DNA of 64,000 nt from positions 12,512,753 through 12,576,752 of the forward strand of contig NC_068349.1 of assembly GCF_014633365.1 (NCBI RefSeq), written 5' to 3'. The notes beneath the pieces were generated by a model. That model had not been told where the DNA came from, searched no databases, and worked only from the letters and a program-made list of their open reading frames with translations. The DNA comes from Diospyros lotus. Taxonomy: Eukaryota > Streptophyta > Magnoliopsida > Ericales > Ebenaceae. The translations under genes were made by a program, and so were the position numbers. Positions 39,100 through 49,568 of this stretch are shown in pieces (within the stretch, counting starts at the first letter, position 1; each line of letters opens with the position of its first letter).

Positions 39100-40310
39100 T
39101 AGGAGGGGTGGTTGCTTTGATAGGCTGGGCCTCGACTAGCTGGATGTCAGTAAACTAAGTTGGTTGAGGTTCGACAGTTCCGGCAGGACGGACCTCGGCA
39201 ACCTTCGCAGATTGTGCCTCAACAGTCTCACCAGGCTAAACCTCGACAGCCCCAGATGGCTCAACCTCGTCTTGAGTAGCCTGCGTAGCGACATCTGATG
39301 AATCAACTGAGGTGGCCTCTTTAACGTCCTCAGCAGCCTCAACCGCGTACCGTTTCATTTCCTCCACGGCCTGCGCACCAAAGAACACAGTGTCCATCCG
39401 AGCTCCTACCTCTGCCCTGATATCGTCAATAATCCTTTTAGCGAGCTGCTCTCATCAGAAATCTCGATCATCAGCCTGCTTCCGCTCCTTTTTTGCCATC
39501 TTCAGCTCCGCCTCAGCCGATTTCAATTGGTCTTGGACCCTTCGCAACTCCTTCTTTGCTATGTTCAGCTCACCGGTGAGCCCGGAGTTAGCGAATTCCC
39601 ACATGTTCTTCGATCGACGAAGCTCCTCATCAAGATCTTTATTTCTTTGGATCTCCACTCTTAGGCGCATCTTAGAACCCTCCACCTTTTTTTGGGTAGT
39701 GAGGAGCTCGGTTTGGAGAGCTTTCTTCTCGTCCACGAGCTTCGTTAACTCGGCCTGAAGAACATCTTCCCATCCTCGAGCTTCGTTATTTCAGCCTGAA
39801 GGGACATACTCACCGCCTCAAACTGTGTATCGAAGTCCATATGATGTTCTCAGATCTTCATGGTAGCAAGGGAAAGCTATGAAAGGAGAAAAGTTAACTC
39901 GTTAAAAAGTAGACTAAGGAACAAAGGTTCGAAAATTCTGACTCACCACCAAGCTATGACGGGCCATGTACTCGTAGAGAGGAATCACCTTCAGCTTCGC
40001 GTCATCGAGAGGCTTCGCATTTGCACCCAAAAGAGTGGGCATGGAGTCCAGGAGGGGGCCAACATAGATCCCCCCGGCAGGGACTCCAAGGCTGGCTCCT
40101 TTTTGGAGACCTTAGCCCGTTTGCCCCTACTATCCTCCCTCTAGTATGGCTAATCAGGCCTTTTCTTTGAGCCCGCAGTAGGGGCATTCTGAACCTCCCC
40201 CATGACTTCCTTCCCACGAGCTCCACTCGAACCATGGTCGCGGGAGGCAGGAGCCCGCTGCCCTGGTTGCTGTTGGGGGTGCTTCTGTTGTTGTGGTTGC
40301 TACAGTAGAG
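39100..40310 (-). pseudogene. C-terminal part of the Tat antisense ORF
   Basis: Read on the minus strand, this is the continuation of the ORF at 54050-55100, cut in two by the Athila-type element. It holds a Ser/Thr/Gln-rich part (about 40154-40310), a strong coiled coil at 39455-39736 (93 aa, rich in K, E, R, L with heptad spacing) and an acidic tail rich in VE and AE. Stops and frame changes are present. Antisense ORFs of this layout (N-terminal plant-specific domain, coiled coil, acidic tail) are known from Tat elements; their role is not established. Confidence 0.6.
40306..40310. other. Target duplication of the Athila element, left copy
   Basis: TAGAG, repeated exactly at 54040-54044 on the other side of the element. 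It fixes the element ends at 40311 and 54039. Confidence 0.9.
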
Positions 40311-42244
40311 TGGTTGCACTCCCACCCTGCAATTAAAACACAAAACAAAACACAATAAAATTTTTATATTTTTTTCTTTATTTAGGTGAGAGGTTTATAC
40401 TCGTCAGTGTACGAGTGCAGTTGTAGTCTAAACTTAAATTTATATTTTCTGAATGAGTCCAGGTCGTCCACTGAGAGATTTATTTATGGCAAAATAAAAA
40501 GAATGTCACACAAGCACACACGCATTTGGACAAATTGGCAACAAGGTTTTTTATGGTTTTTTAAACAACAGATACTAGGAAATAAATTAAGGCAGTAATT
40601 GAAATAAATACTTTAAGTGAGAATATAAAATTGGATAATACTTGAGTTAAGACAATTTCAGTGCCAACCCGTTGATTCCCAAATTTTAACAGATAAGGTT
40701 AGTAACATTAATTTAATTTCAGATATGAGGGTTTGTTATTAAATGCAATTAGAGATTATGATAGTTCTAGTTTAAGCAATCCCCATACATGATATGTGAG
40801 ATTCTAATTTAAGCAACTACCATAAATCCAATTACAATTAATATACAAGACAACTAAATTAATCATCCGGGTTTGGGTATGATAGCGTTTCCAGTTCTAG
40901 TAACTCTCATGCGTGACATGAAAGCTCTAAGTTAGGCTTACGCTCCAATCCAAACCTAGTGATTTCTCAATAATTAAGATACACTCATACTGAAATTTAA
41001 ATTAATGTTACTTATTTAAAGCGCAGCTTTCTTTGGGAATCATTGGCGTTGGACACTGTCCTTGCCTTAACCCAAGATTAGATTTAGCTACTCATTTCCA
41101 TTTAAAAGTTAATTGACATGAATTTAAACGACGTAATTTAAATAACAGAATTTAAATGATAAGAATTAAAATAGCAGAAACTAACCGGCCATTTAGGCGG
41201 TGGATAATTAAAAGACAAGAATTAAAATTATAGAAATTTAAAGGCATAAACTAACCGGCCATTTAGGCGGTGGATAATTAAATGACAAGAATTAAAATTA
41301 CAGAAATTTAAAGGCATAAACTAATCGGCCATTTAGGCGGTGAATAATAAAGTAATAATAAATGACATAAGAATTTAAAAGAAGAAAGGAAGAAATAAGA
41401 TCACAAGAGAAAAAACTAAAGAAAATGAGAGAGAACAAAAGCAATTCTCAAAGAGAGAATTCTAAGGAAATAACTAAACTTTGATTCAAGAATAATAATC
41501 ACACTTACAAATGCAATCAAGTGAGCTATTTATAGGCCACAAGATGCAATACAAACCACACAATTTCAATTATTCAATTAGACATAATTATATCTAATAG
41601 GCACTCACACACTTAAAGTTAAATAGATTTTAGCTATAATACACACCTAATATTAAATAGATTTTAGCTAAAATACATACCTAATAAAGCACTCATAAAG
41701 TTAAATGGATTTTAGCTATAATATCCACCTAATAGTTAAATGAATTTTAGCTAAAAAACACACCTAATAAAGCTCTCACATAAAAAATAAAAATAGATTT
41801 CTATAAATTGATTTTTTAATCTTCATTAGGATTAAAAATAATCCTTGGGTTTTCTCCAAATAATATCTTCCATGGGTTGCTCAAATTGGGCCTTAATTCT
41901 TCATGGACTTTAAGTCTTCATGGGCTTGAATTCTTCATGCCTAAAAAATAATTTAATGTTATTAATAAATTATATATTATATATATATGTATTACACATG
42001 GCACATATATATATTATATTATATTATATATATATATATTACATGCATGCATATAATGATGTATATGTATTATATATAATTTTATATATTATTATTATTT
42101 ACTTTAGAACTTCATTTCATTCATCTTTCAATTTAAAGTTGCATATAACCATAAAATATATATTAATATCTAATTTAAGCCATTTTTAAGATCAAAAGAA
42201 GGGTATAATTATAACAAAATTTTTACAAAATTAACCACTAATCA
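40311..42244 (-). repeat. 3' LTR of the Athila element (1,934 bp)
   Basis: Starts (plus) TGGTTGCACTCCC and ends CCACTAATCA. It contains three units of about 68 bp with CCATTTAGGCGGTG (41186-41345) and four units of a TTAAATGGATTTTAGCTA-type repeat (41600-41770), shared with the 5' LTR. The TATA CTATAAATAG is on the minus strand at 41526-41535. The 42245-42261 stretch next to it (GGGGG-containing purine run on minus) is the polypurine tract. Confidence 0.9.
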
Positions 42245-42261
42245 TACCCCCAACTTAAACA

Positions 42262-43860
42262 TTGCTAGTCCCTTTGCAATCAGACTATACACATGCCAAG
42301 CTTTAATAACTGTATGAATGTAAAAATTTCAAATTCGAAACCGAAATGCATAAAATTAAATAAATAATTTAGCATTCTAAATCAGATTTTTGGTTAAAGG
42401 TCATACAATCTCAAGAATGGAAATTAGGATAACCAACACACAGACTTACTCCCTCGAAGTTTTGACTTCAAATCTTACTATGGATTTTCTCTCCAATAAA
42501 AAGGATTCCTCAAGTGTACACACAAGGGGATGCACCGTTATAAGAGTAAATGCAGAATAAGTTCAAAACTCGGTGCCATCCCAAATACAAGAAATGTATT
42601 TTCATGAAAAAAAGGAAATTGACATAGCTTCATGATTGGAATAATGCTCTAGATGAGTAACTTCTGAATTTAAACATGATTCCCTACTCCAAACTCAAAT
42701 TCTGAGATCACATGATTTATAGCATCAAAAGGGACCAGACTGGGTTGTAATGGGGCTATAAGGTTAATACGGGTTGTCAAAGAAAAGGTAGAGTGTGCAA
42801 AGGGTGTGTTAGGATTTTTTTTTTTTTTTACCATTTATTTTGAAACAGTTATACTGAATAGTTAAGAGAATTTGCCCCCTTTTTTTTCACTCTTTTTTTT
42901 TTCTTCCTTTTTTTTTTCTTTTTTTTTTTCTCTTTAAATATGAAAATAGATAAACAGACTAATTCCTAAAATCACACCAGGTTGGATAAAATTCATATGG
43001 TTATGGGTTAAACGAGGGTAACGAAAGAAATTATACTACAAATGGCTCAAATGGGATAGCAAATGAGGTTAATGTAAAGAAAGAAAAAAAAGTTAATAGG
43101 CCCAAAATGAAAGAAATTGATCCCTCTATCATACTTCTACAAAACGATGTTACTCAGTCATCTAATTCAGAGTTTGAAACCAGTTAAACTTATCCGCTAT
43201 CATACTAGACATTCAAAGCAATTTGATGTTTTGAAGCCATTGAAAAGATAAGATAAACAATAAAGCATAATGAGAGTAAGTGTTATTTTACTTAGAATTA
43301 ACGGTTATTAGGCTCAAACACTCACTTGGGTAATAGTCTCCACTTCTGTTGAGGGATCATACAGTGTACTAATCAGCTAATTACTGTTACCTTTGACTTT
43401 ATGACCGATAACCAATTTTTAAATTTTGAATCCCTGATGAATGTAAATTACTTATTCTAATGCATATACGTTTTCAAATAAGAAATCAATGCATTCATAT
43501 TTCATATTGCAAACTTAACCGGCCATCAGTGCATAACTTCAAAGCTTTAGGAATAACATTATTTAAAACACATAATTTTTTTTTTTAAATAAGAGCAGAT
43601 AAAGATAATCAATTCACACAAGACTATAAACTAGCAATAGCAAACTCACAGTTAAATATGAACCAGATAATTCATAACTAGACCTTACACCCCCCAACTT
43701 GAATTGTAGTAATAAATTAGGGTTGTTAGGAATACCTGTAACTCCACAAGTCCATTTTGCTGTGAACTGCTAAAACTTAAACAACAAATGAGCATACCAT
43801 ATAGATATATATTTATATTTTCACACCAAAATAAAAATTTCATGCAAGTCATAAGATAAG
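42262..43860 (-). other. Non-coding 3' region of the Athila element
   Basis: Between LOG and the 3' LTR there is about 1.9 kb of AT-rich DNA without a supported ORF, including T-runs at 42810-42940 and an A-rich run at 43570-43590. Long non-coding stretches here are usual in Athila elements. Confidence 0.5.
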
Positions 43861-43864
43861 CAAA

Positions 43865-44046
43865 ATGCGTCTCAAGAGTACAAAAAGTACTCCTTACTCA
43901 GCCATCTTATCAAAGATTTTGCCCAACAACATTTCACAGTTTTTTTTTTTTTTTTTAAGAACACAACCAAGAAAAATCCTGCAAGTTGTACAATAACTAG
44001 ATGCGTCTCAAGAGTACAAAAAGTACTCCTTACTCAGCCATCTTAA
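43865..44046 (-). repeat. Two duplicated fragments of the C4-finger ORF
   Basis: Copies at 43865-43909 and 44001-44045 both read (plus) ATGCGTCTCAAGAGT, a short insert, then ACTCCTTACTCAGCCATC. The same two blocks, with a different middle, occur in the C4 ORF at 45037-45095, where they encode the THPCG-side and GLSKES-side residues. The copies are short and cannot code. Confidence 0.75.
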
Positions 44047-44149
44047 TAAAGAGCATTTCTCACAGTGATAAATCTAAATTAATCGGACCCCTTTGGCGCT
44101 TGTTACTAATTGCCTTAGACCAGTCTATCCGAGGCTCATAAGGATCGTA

Positions 44150-44719
44150 CTATGGAACATAAACGTGTAATTTCTCTAGTAGCTTATCAATGGTGGATGC
44201 AGAAATGAGAATCTTTCTTGCTGAACGAGAAATGAACTGTTGGTCCACAGCCTGATTAAGAAAAGAGAGTAACCCATCAAAAAAATGGTTAACATTTAAA
44301 AGTCCAATGGGTTTGGTATGGAGATTACTCTTGGCCCAGGAGATTATACAAAAGATTTCTTCAAGTGTTCCAAAACCTCCTGGTAAAGCAATGAAGGCAT
44401 CTGACTGATAAATCTTACAAGCCATGCGCTCAGACATAGAAGTCATTTTTATAAGTTGACCGCGTGTAATCCCAGAAATATGTGGTTCAGCTAAAGGGAT
44501 TGGCATTACACCTACCACAGATGAATTTTCAAGATGTACAGCTTGTGAAACATAACCATTCAATCCACGACTTCCCCCTCCATATACCAAATTAATTTTT
44601 TTCTCTCCTAATTTTTTACCAAGTTCGCTTGCTGCAAGTGCATAACAAATATCGCTCCCAAGTTGAGAGCCACAAAGTACACATATGGTATTGATTCGAC
44701 GAACTAACTGGCCTTCCAT
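44150..44719 (-). CDS. LOG: LOG-type cytokinin riboside 5'-monophosphate phosphoribohydrolase, 189 aa, carried by the retrotransposon
   Basis: LOG enzymes cleave ribose 5-phosphate from cytokinin nucleotides and so release active cytokinin bases in one step. The protein is complete for the family. An N-terminal Rossmann strand ends CVLCGS (13-18). The phosphate loop is YGGGSRGLNG (46-55). The conserved active-site Arg is R98 (SMSERMA), and the hallmark PGGxGTxxE motif is intact at 113-121 (PGGFGTLEE). It ends PIGLLNV...FLNQAV...ARKILISA, as in plant LOGs. It is one uninterrupted ORF, while host LOG genes have several introns, so it looks like a captured cDNA. By eye it is clearly diverged from typical plant LOGs. 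It lies 168 bp downstream of the C4 ORF, in the same orientation as gag-pol. Whether it is expressed or active is not shown. Old annotations may call this family lysine decarboxylase. Confidence 0.9.
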   Translation of the reverse strand: MEGQLVRRINTICVLCGSQLGSDICYALAASELGKKLGEKKINLVYGGGSRGLNGYVSQAVHLENSSVVGVMPIPLAEPHISGITRGQLIKMTSMSERMACKIYQSDAFIALPGGFGTLEEIFCIISWAKSNLHTKPIGLLNVNHFFDGLLSFLNQAVDQQFISRSARKILISASTIDKLLEKLHVYVP

Positions 44720-44886
44720 GTTTGTTCCTTTTGTATGTCCTGAAAAGAAGTTTGGCGATCAAAAGTAGCTATACAACAATTCAACAAGAAATAAATACAA
44801 ACAAAAATCATGCGTATGTATAAGTAGTTGTGATTGTGGCTCACATCTTCCTCTGGTTTTACGTCCAGAAACGGCTTAAACACTTT

Positions 44887-45432
44887 CTATGAAGCGGGGA
44901 TAAGCTTCCCATCCAATTTTCTTATAGATTGGCAAACAAGGTCGTTTTTAGTCAGATTCCCAAGACTATAGCGTTGGTGGTCACTTCTGAACTGGGTCCA
45001 TAAAGCAAGAAGTTCTCTTTGCACTATTCCACATGGATGCGTCTCAAGAGTCAATCGGATATCATCCAAAGACTCCTTACTCAGTCCATCCTTTATGAAA
45101 CTAATTTTATCTTCTCGATTTATGGACGTAAACCCCACAGATTTGCATCGTGTGTTACAGGTCCATCGAGTACATTTGTAACAACCATTCACTCTTTTCG
45201 CTCTTCTTTTCTTCGCAAAACTACTCTTCCCTAAGTCTGAAAAATGCTTAAAACTAGGTGAAGTTTCACCAGCTAATCGAACTTTTGCTTCGATTAGCCA
45301 ACAAATATCTTCAGGGATGTTATTACGCATCAACAGCCAAAGTCTTTCACACCTAGCAGCATAATTTTTTTTCAAATCATTCTGCGGGAGAGATGGATAG
45401 TACTTGTGAATTTTTGAGAGATAAAGATCCAT
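44887..45432 (-). CDS. C4 zinc-finger protein resembling carlavirus cysteine-rich nucleic-acid-binding proteins, 181 aa
   Basis: Open from 45432 to 44887. Residues 1-65 look helical. A basic patch KKRRAKR (74-80) is followed at once by four cysteines, C84, C87, C92 and C96 (C-x2-C-x4-C-x3-C), and then an FIKDGLSKE segment (112-120). The order 'basic arginine patch, CxxC half-finger, second cysteine pair, FIxxG segment' is that of the cysteine-rich proteins of carlaviruses, which bind nucleic acid and in several viruses suppress RNA silencing or act on host transcription. The spacing between cysteine pairs is shorter than I know for carlaviruses, and the N- and C-terminal parts are longer, so homology is probable rather than certain. 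It lies between integrase and LOG on the coding strand of the element. Confidence 0.6.
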   Translation of the reverse strand: MDLYLSKIHKYYPSLPQNDLKKNYAARCERLWLLMRNNIPEDICWLIEAKVRLAGETSPSFKHFSDLGKSSFAKKRRAKRVNGCYKCTRWTCNTRCKSVGFTSINREDKISFIKDGLSKESLDDIRLTLETHPCGIVQRELLALWTQFRSDHQRYSLGNLTKNDLVCQSIRKLDGKLIPAS

Positions 45433-45868
45433 TTTTTTTTAAAAAAAAAAAAATTATACTAAGAAGAAAGTAAAGAACTATAAACTTTACAAAAGGGATG
45501 AGAGTACCTGATCGGAGAATAACACAAAAGAGAGAAGATTGAGCTCAAGAGGGGTGACTTGCCTCATACAGATATGGAGTCTCTTATAGAGCAATGGGCA
45601 TCACTATTCTACACTCGACTCGAGGCATGCCATAATTGCACCATCAAGCTTGGCGTCTCTTTTTTTTTTTTTTCAATGCTTGGTGCCTCATTTTTCAACA
45701 TTTGGCAGTGTGCCTTATCCTTTATAGGGCAGTGTGATTGCACTGCCCAAGAAAAGATGGCTACCACCAGCGTCAATTCTATCTCTCTTAATTCAATTTT
45801 TTTTTTATTTTTTTATTTTTATTTTTTTATGATTATTATTATTATTTTTTTCTTGTTTATTTTTTTAA

Positions 45869-45904
<36 letters not shown>

Positions 45905-46428
45905 TTATTTATTTATTTATTTTTTTTGTTGATTTTTTTGATTTATTTTTAATAAAAATTTTGTTTTAGGGGCCCAATAAAATCATACATACCACACAAG
46001 ACAATATTATCGAGTCTAACAAAATTATTTGCACAATGGATCAATTTCAAACACCAATAAATCAACACCAATAAATCAAGTTCACCTTACCCCCCAACTT
46101 AAATTACGCATTGTTCTCAATCGGAAATAAAATGATAGAAGATAGGCATACCTGGTGGTCTTCATTGCATGAACTCGTATGCAAAAAATTTTATTTAGAC
46201 TGCACACAGAGAAATACTATTTGAATCAAAGTTAATTAAGTAATGCAGAAAACGAACAACTTATATATATACTTCTTTATTATTTTATTTTTATTTTATT
46301 TTTTTTTATTTTTTTTCTTTTTTTATTTAATTTTTTTTATTTTTTTTTTCAGATCTATAAACATCCATTTAACCTAAATGGAAAGATGGTCTTTTAACGT
46401 CAGATTCCTAGACGACATGAAACTACCT
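45433..46428 (-). other. Spacer between integrase and the C4 ORF
   Basis: About 1 kb, largely low complexity: (ATT)n and T-runs at 45790-45945 and again at 46270-46350. The plus-strand frame at 45559-45969 is a poly-F/Y product of these tracts. No splice acceptor that would link the C4 ORF to an upstream exon stands out. Confidence 0.5.
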
Positions 46429-47758
46429 TTATTCATCAGATGATGGTGGATCATCCAAATCCACAACTCCTTCATTCTCCTCAACACTACTCTGGTATGG
46501 TTTCAACCTATGACCATTGACTGTTAGAAGCTGTCCTGACTCCGGATTTTCTATCTCAAATGCCCCATATCCTGAGATGGACTTGATTACAAAAGGGCCG
46601 ACCCATCGAGACTTCAATTTTCCTGGGAATAGATGCAATCGAGAATCATACAAGAGTACCCGTTGCCCTACCTGAAAGCTTTTTCGAATGATGTGCTGAT
46701 CATGTAACTCTTTCATGCGAACCTTGGCCAATCGTGCATTTTCAAATGCTTCATTCCGAATTTCCTCAAGTTCATTCAATTGGAGCTTCCTGGATAAGCC
46801 TGCTTCAGTTAGACTCTTGTTGATCTTATGAATTGCCCAATATGCTTTATGCTCAATTTTCACCAGCAGATGACAAGATTTACCGTATACTAGCCTATAG
46901 GGAGACATTCCCAAAATTGTTTTGTAAGCTGTTCTGTATACCCAAAGAGCGTCTACTAGTCTTAAGGACCAATCCTTACGATTAGCAGCAACAGTCTTTT
47001 CCAATATGCGCTTAATCTCCCTATTGGCTAGCTCGGCTTGACCATTGGTTTGGGGATGGTATGGTGTTGCAACCTTATGCAGTACACCATATTTCTTCAT
47101 TAATCTTGCCACAACTTTATTACAAAAATGGGAACCCCCATCACTGATGATTGCTCGTGGCATCCCAAATCGACTGAATATGTTTTCTTTCAAAAATTTC
47201 ACGACAGTCCTATGGTTATTTGTTCTGGTCGGGATTGCTTCTACCCATTTGGACACATAGTCAACAGCAAGTAAGATGTATTCATGACCAAATGAATTGA
47301 CAAATGGGCCCATAAAATCCATACCCCAACAGTCAAAAACTTCTAACACTTGGATCGGATGTAATGGCATCATGTTTCTCCTTGACAGACTTCCTAACCT
47401 TTGACATCGATCGCAATTTGAACAAAACTTGAACACATCCTTGAACAGTGTCGGCTAATAAAATCCACTCTGAAAAATTTTTGCAACTGTTTTCTTGACA
47501 GAAAAATGGCCTCCACATGCAAGAGTATGACTGAAAATTGATGACACTTTGTTGCTCATGATCGGGTATGCATCTACGGATGATTTGGTCAGGACAATAC
47601 TTGAAGAGGTAGGGCTCATCCCAAAAGAAGGTTCTGACTTTTCTGAAGAATTTATGCCTATCTTGCTTACTCCAATGGTCTGGGATCAGATCAGTTGCCA
47701 GGTAGTTCTTAATGTCGGCATACCAAGGGACAACAGATGACGCACAAATAACATTCAC
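46429..47758 (-). pseudogene. Integrase of the Athila element, one frameshift and one stop
   Basis: The upstream piece (47333-47758) carries FFWDEPYLFKYCPDQIIRRC; the frame is lost after PDHEQQS near 47540. A TAG stands where tryptophan is normal in GFYWPTL (about 47457). From 47436 a 335-aa ORF holds the rest: CDRCQRLG, the DFMGPF aspartate, [10 protein letters not shown] aspartate and [16 protein letters not shown] glutamate of the DDE triad, and the gypsy-type tail [12 protein letters not shown]. The core is intact, but the zinc domain upstream is broken. Confidence 0.85.
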
Positions 47759-47767
47759 TTCAAACAG

Positions 47768-48198
47768 TTACTCATCAGGGAAATTGTCATGAAGTGGTTC
47801 ATCAAATTGTGTGAGATCTTGACTTGTAATCCTTGACAAATGGTCAGCCACCACATTTTCTACTCCCTTCTTATCTCTGATTTCAATGTTGAACTCTTGC
47901 AGGAGTAAGATCCATCGGAGCAGACGGGGTTTTGCATCTTGCTTTGTGAACAAATACTTCAGAGCAGCGTGATCAGTAAAAATGATCACTAGTGACCTAC
48001 GAGGTAAGATCGGAACTTGTTCAAGGCAAAGACAACTGCTAGTAACTCTTTCTCTGTAGTGATGTAATTCTTTTGTGCCTCATTAAGAGTTTTGCTAGCA
48101 TAATATATCACATGAGGTTTCTTATCCTTCCTCTGCCTTAACACAGCTCCTACCGCGTAATCACTAGCATCGCACACAAGTTCAAACGGGAGGACCAA
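47768..48198 (-). pseudogene. RNase H domain of the Athila pol, frameshifted
   Basis: The piece 47989-48198 begins with LPFELVCDASDYAVGAVL and includes [17 protein letters not shown] and [13 protein letters not shown]. The frame breaks at the GGTCACTAG junction near 47990 and resumes in 47768-47989 with [15 protein letters not shown] and [11 protein letters not shown]. These are the standard RNase H blocks after gypsy RT. Another frame change separates it from RT near 48190. Confidence 0.85.
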
Positions 48199-49562
48199 TC
48201 AGGGGACTGAATGATAGGTGCTGAAATGAGTGCATCTTTCAATTTATCAAAAGCATTTTGACAGGCAAGACTCCATTCAAACGGAACATCTTGAGACAAC
48301 AAATGGCACAAGGGTCTTGTTATGGTGCTAAAGGAAGCAATGAATCTCTTATAAAACCCTGCATGTCCTAAAAAACTTCTGATGTCTTTCACATTCCTAG
48401 GGATGAGGAGTTTTTGAATTGTTTCAATTTTTGACCTGTCTACCTCCATCCCCCTAGATGAAACGATGTGCCCCAAGACTACGCCTTGTTTCACCATGAA
48501 GTGACATTTTTCCCAATTGAGTATCAGATTTGTTTCCTCACATCCTGCTAAAACCTTTTTCAGATTCTCCAAACAGGCCTCAAAGTTATTTCCATAAACA
48601 GAAAAGTCATCCATAAATACTTCAACAATCTACTCAACCATTTCACTGAAAATGCTCATCATACATCTTTGAAAGGTGGTTGGAGCATTGCATAACCCAA
48701 ATGGCATGCGCCTGTATGCAAATGTCCCAAATGGACATGTGAAAGTTGTCTTCTCTTGATCTTCTAGTGCAATTTCTATCTGATTGTACCCTGAGTACCC
48801 ATCTAAGAAACAATAGTAGGCTTGGCTTGCTATTCTCTCCAAAACTTGATCCAAGAAAGGCAAAGGAAAATGATTTTTTCTTGTCACAAAATTGAGCTTT
48901 CTATAATCAATGCACATACGCCATCCTATCTGGATGCGCGTGGGAATCAGTTCATTGTTCTCATTTTTTACAACAGTGACTCCAGACTTTTTGGGTACTA
49001 CCTGTGTTGGACTTACCCACTTAGAATCAGAGATTGGGTAAATTATTTTAGCATCCAATAGCTTAAGCACTTCTTTTCTGAAAACTTCTTTCATGTTGGG
49101 ATTTAATCTCCTTTGCATTTGCCTAACTGGTTTTGCTCTTTCTTCCAAGAATATTTTATGAGTACAGATCAAAGGGCTAATACCTTGCAAATCTGAAATG
49201 GTCCATTCTAATGACTTCCTGTGTGCTTTTAGAACTTCTATCAGTTGTTGCTCTTGCTGAGGTGTCAAACTTGAAGAGATCACCACTGGGAATGCTTCCC
49301 CTTCTCCTAGAAAGACATACTTCAAATCACTGGGCAATGGCTTTCTCTCAAGCGTGGACTGATGGCTATCGGGAGCCATGAGCTTACTGTTCAAGTTCCT
49401 TAATGGCTCTAAACCAGGCATCCATGTAGGCTTCTCACTTTCTTTGCCTATGACTTCCACTTCTTTTATTTTTTCAAGATCTTGATTTCCTTCTTTGGGT
49501 CTTCTCATGAACTCTTCAAAATAGTCATTGGTCAGTGTTTGGATCAAGTCTACCTCCTCCAC
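48150..49562 (-). pseudogene. Reverse transcriptase of the Athila element, one internal stop
   Basis: The first part (48630-49562, 310 aa) contains the RT blocks VVPKKSGVTVVKNENN, WRMCIDYRKLN, FPLPFLDQVLERI, YCFLDGYSGYNQI and FGTFAYRRMPFGLCNAP. A TAG near 48625, where glutamine is usual, interrupts the frame just before the catalytic FMDDFSVYG. The rest follows in the same frame (48150-48614) with VLGHIVSSRGMEVD and FLGHAGFYKRFI. FMDD in place of YxDD is normal for this lineage. Confidence 0.9.
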
Positions 49563-49568
49563 TTCACT

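Noticed and set aside
44150..44719. LOG ORF as an ordinary host gene
   Set aside because: It lies inside an element with proven LTR borders and TSD, has no introns, and shares strand with gag-pol.
44887..45432. The 181-aa ORF as an Athila env-like protein
   Set aside because: It has no signal peptide or membrane segment; it is a small basic protein with a C4 finger.
45559..45969. 136-codon plus-strand ORF rich in F and Y inside the Athila element
   Set aside because: It follows (ATT)n and T-run low-complexity DNA, is antisense to the element and has no domain.
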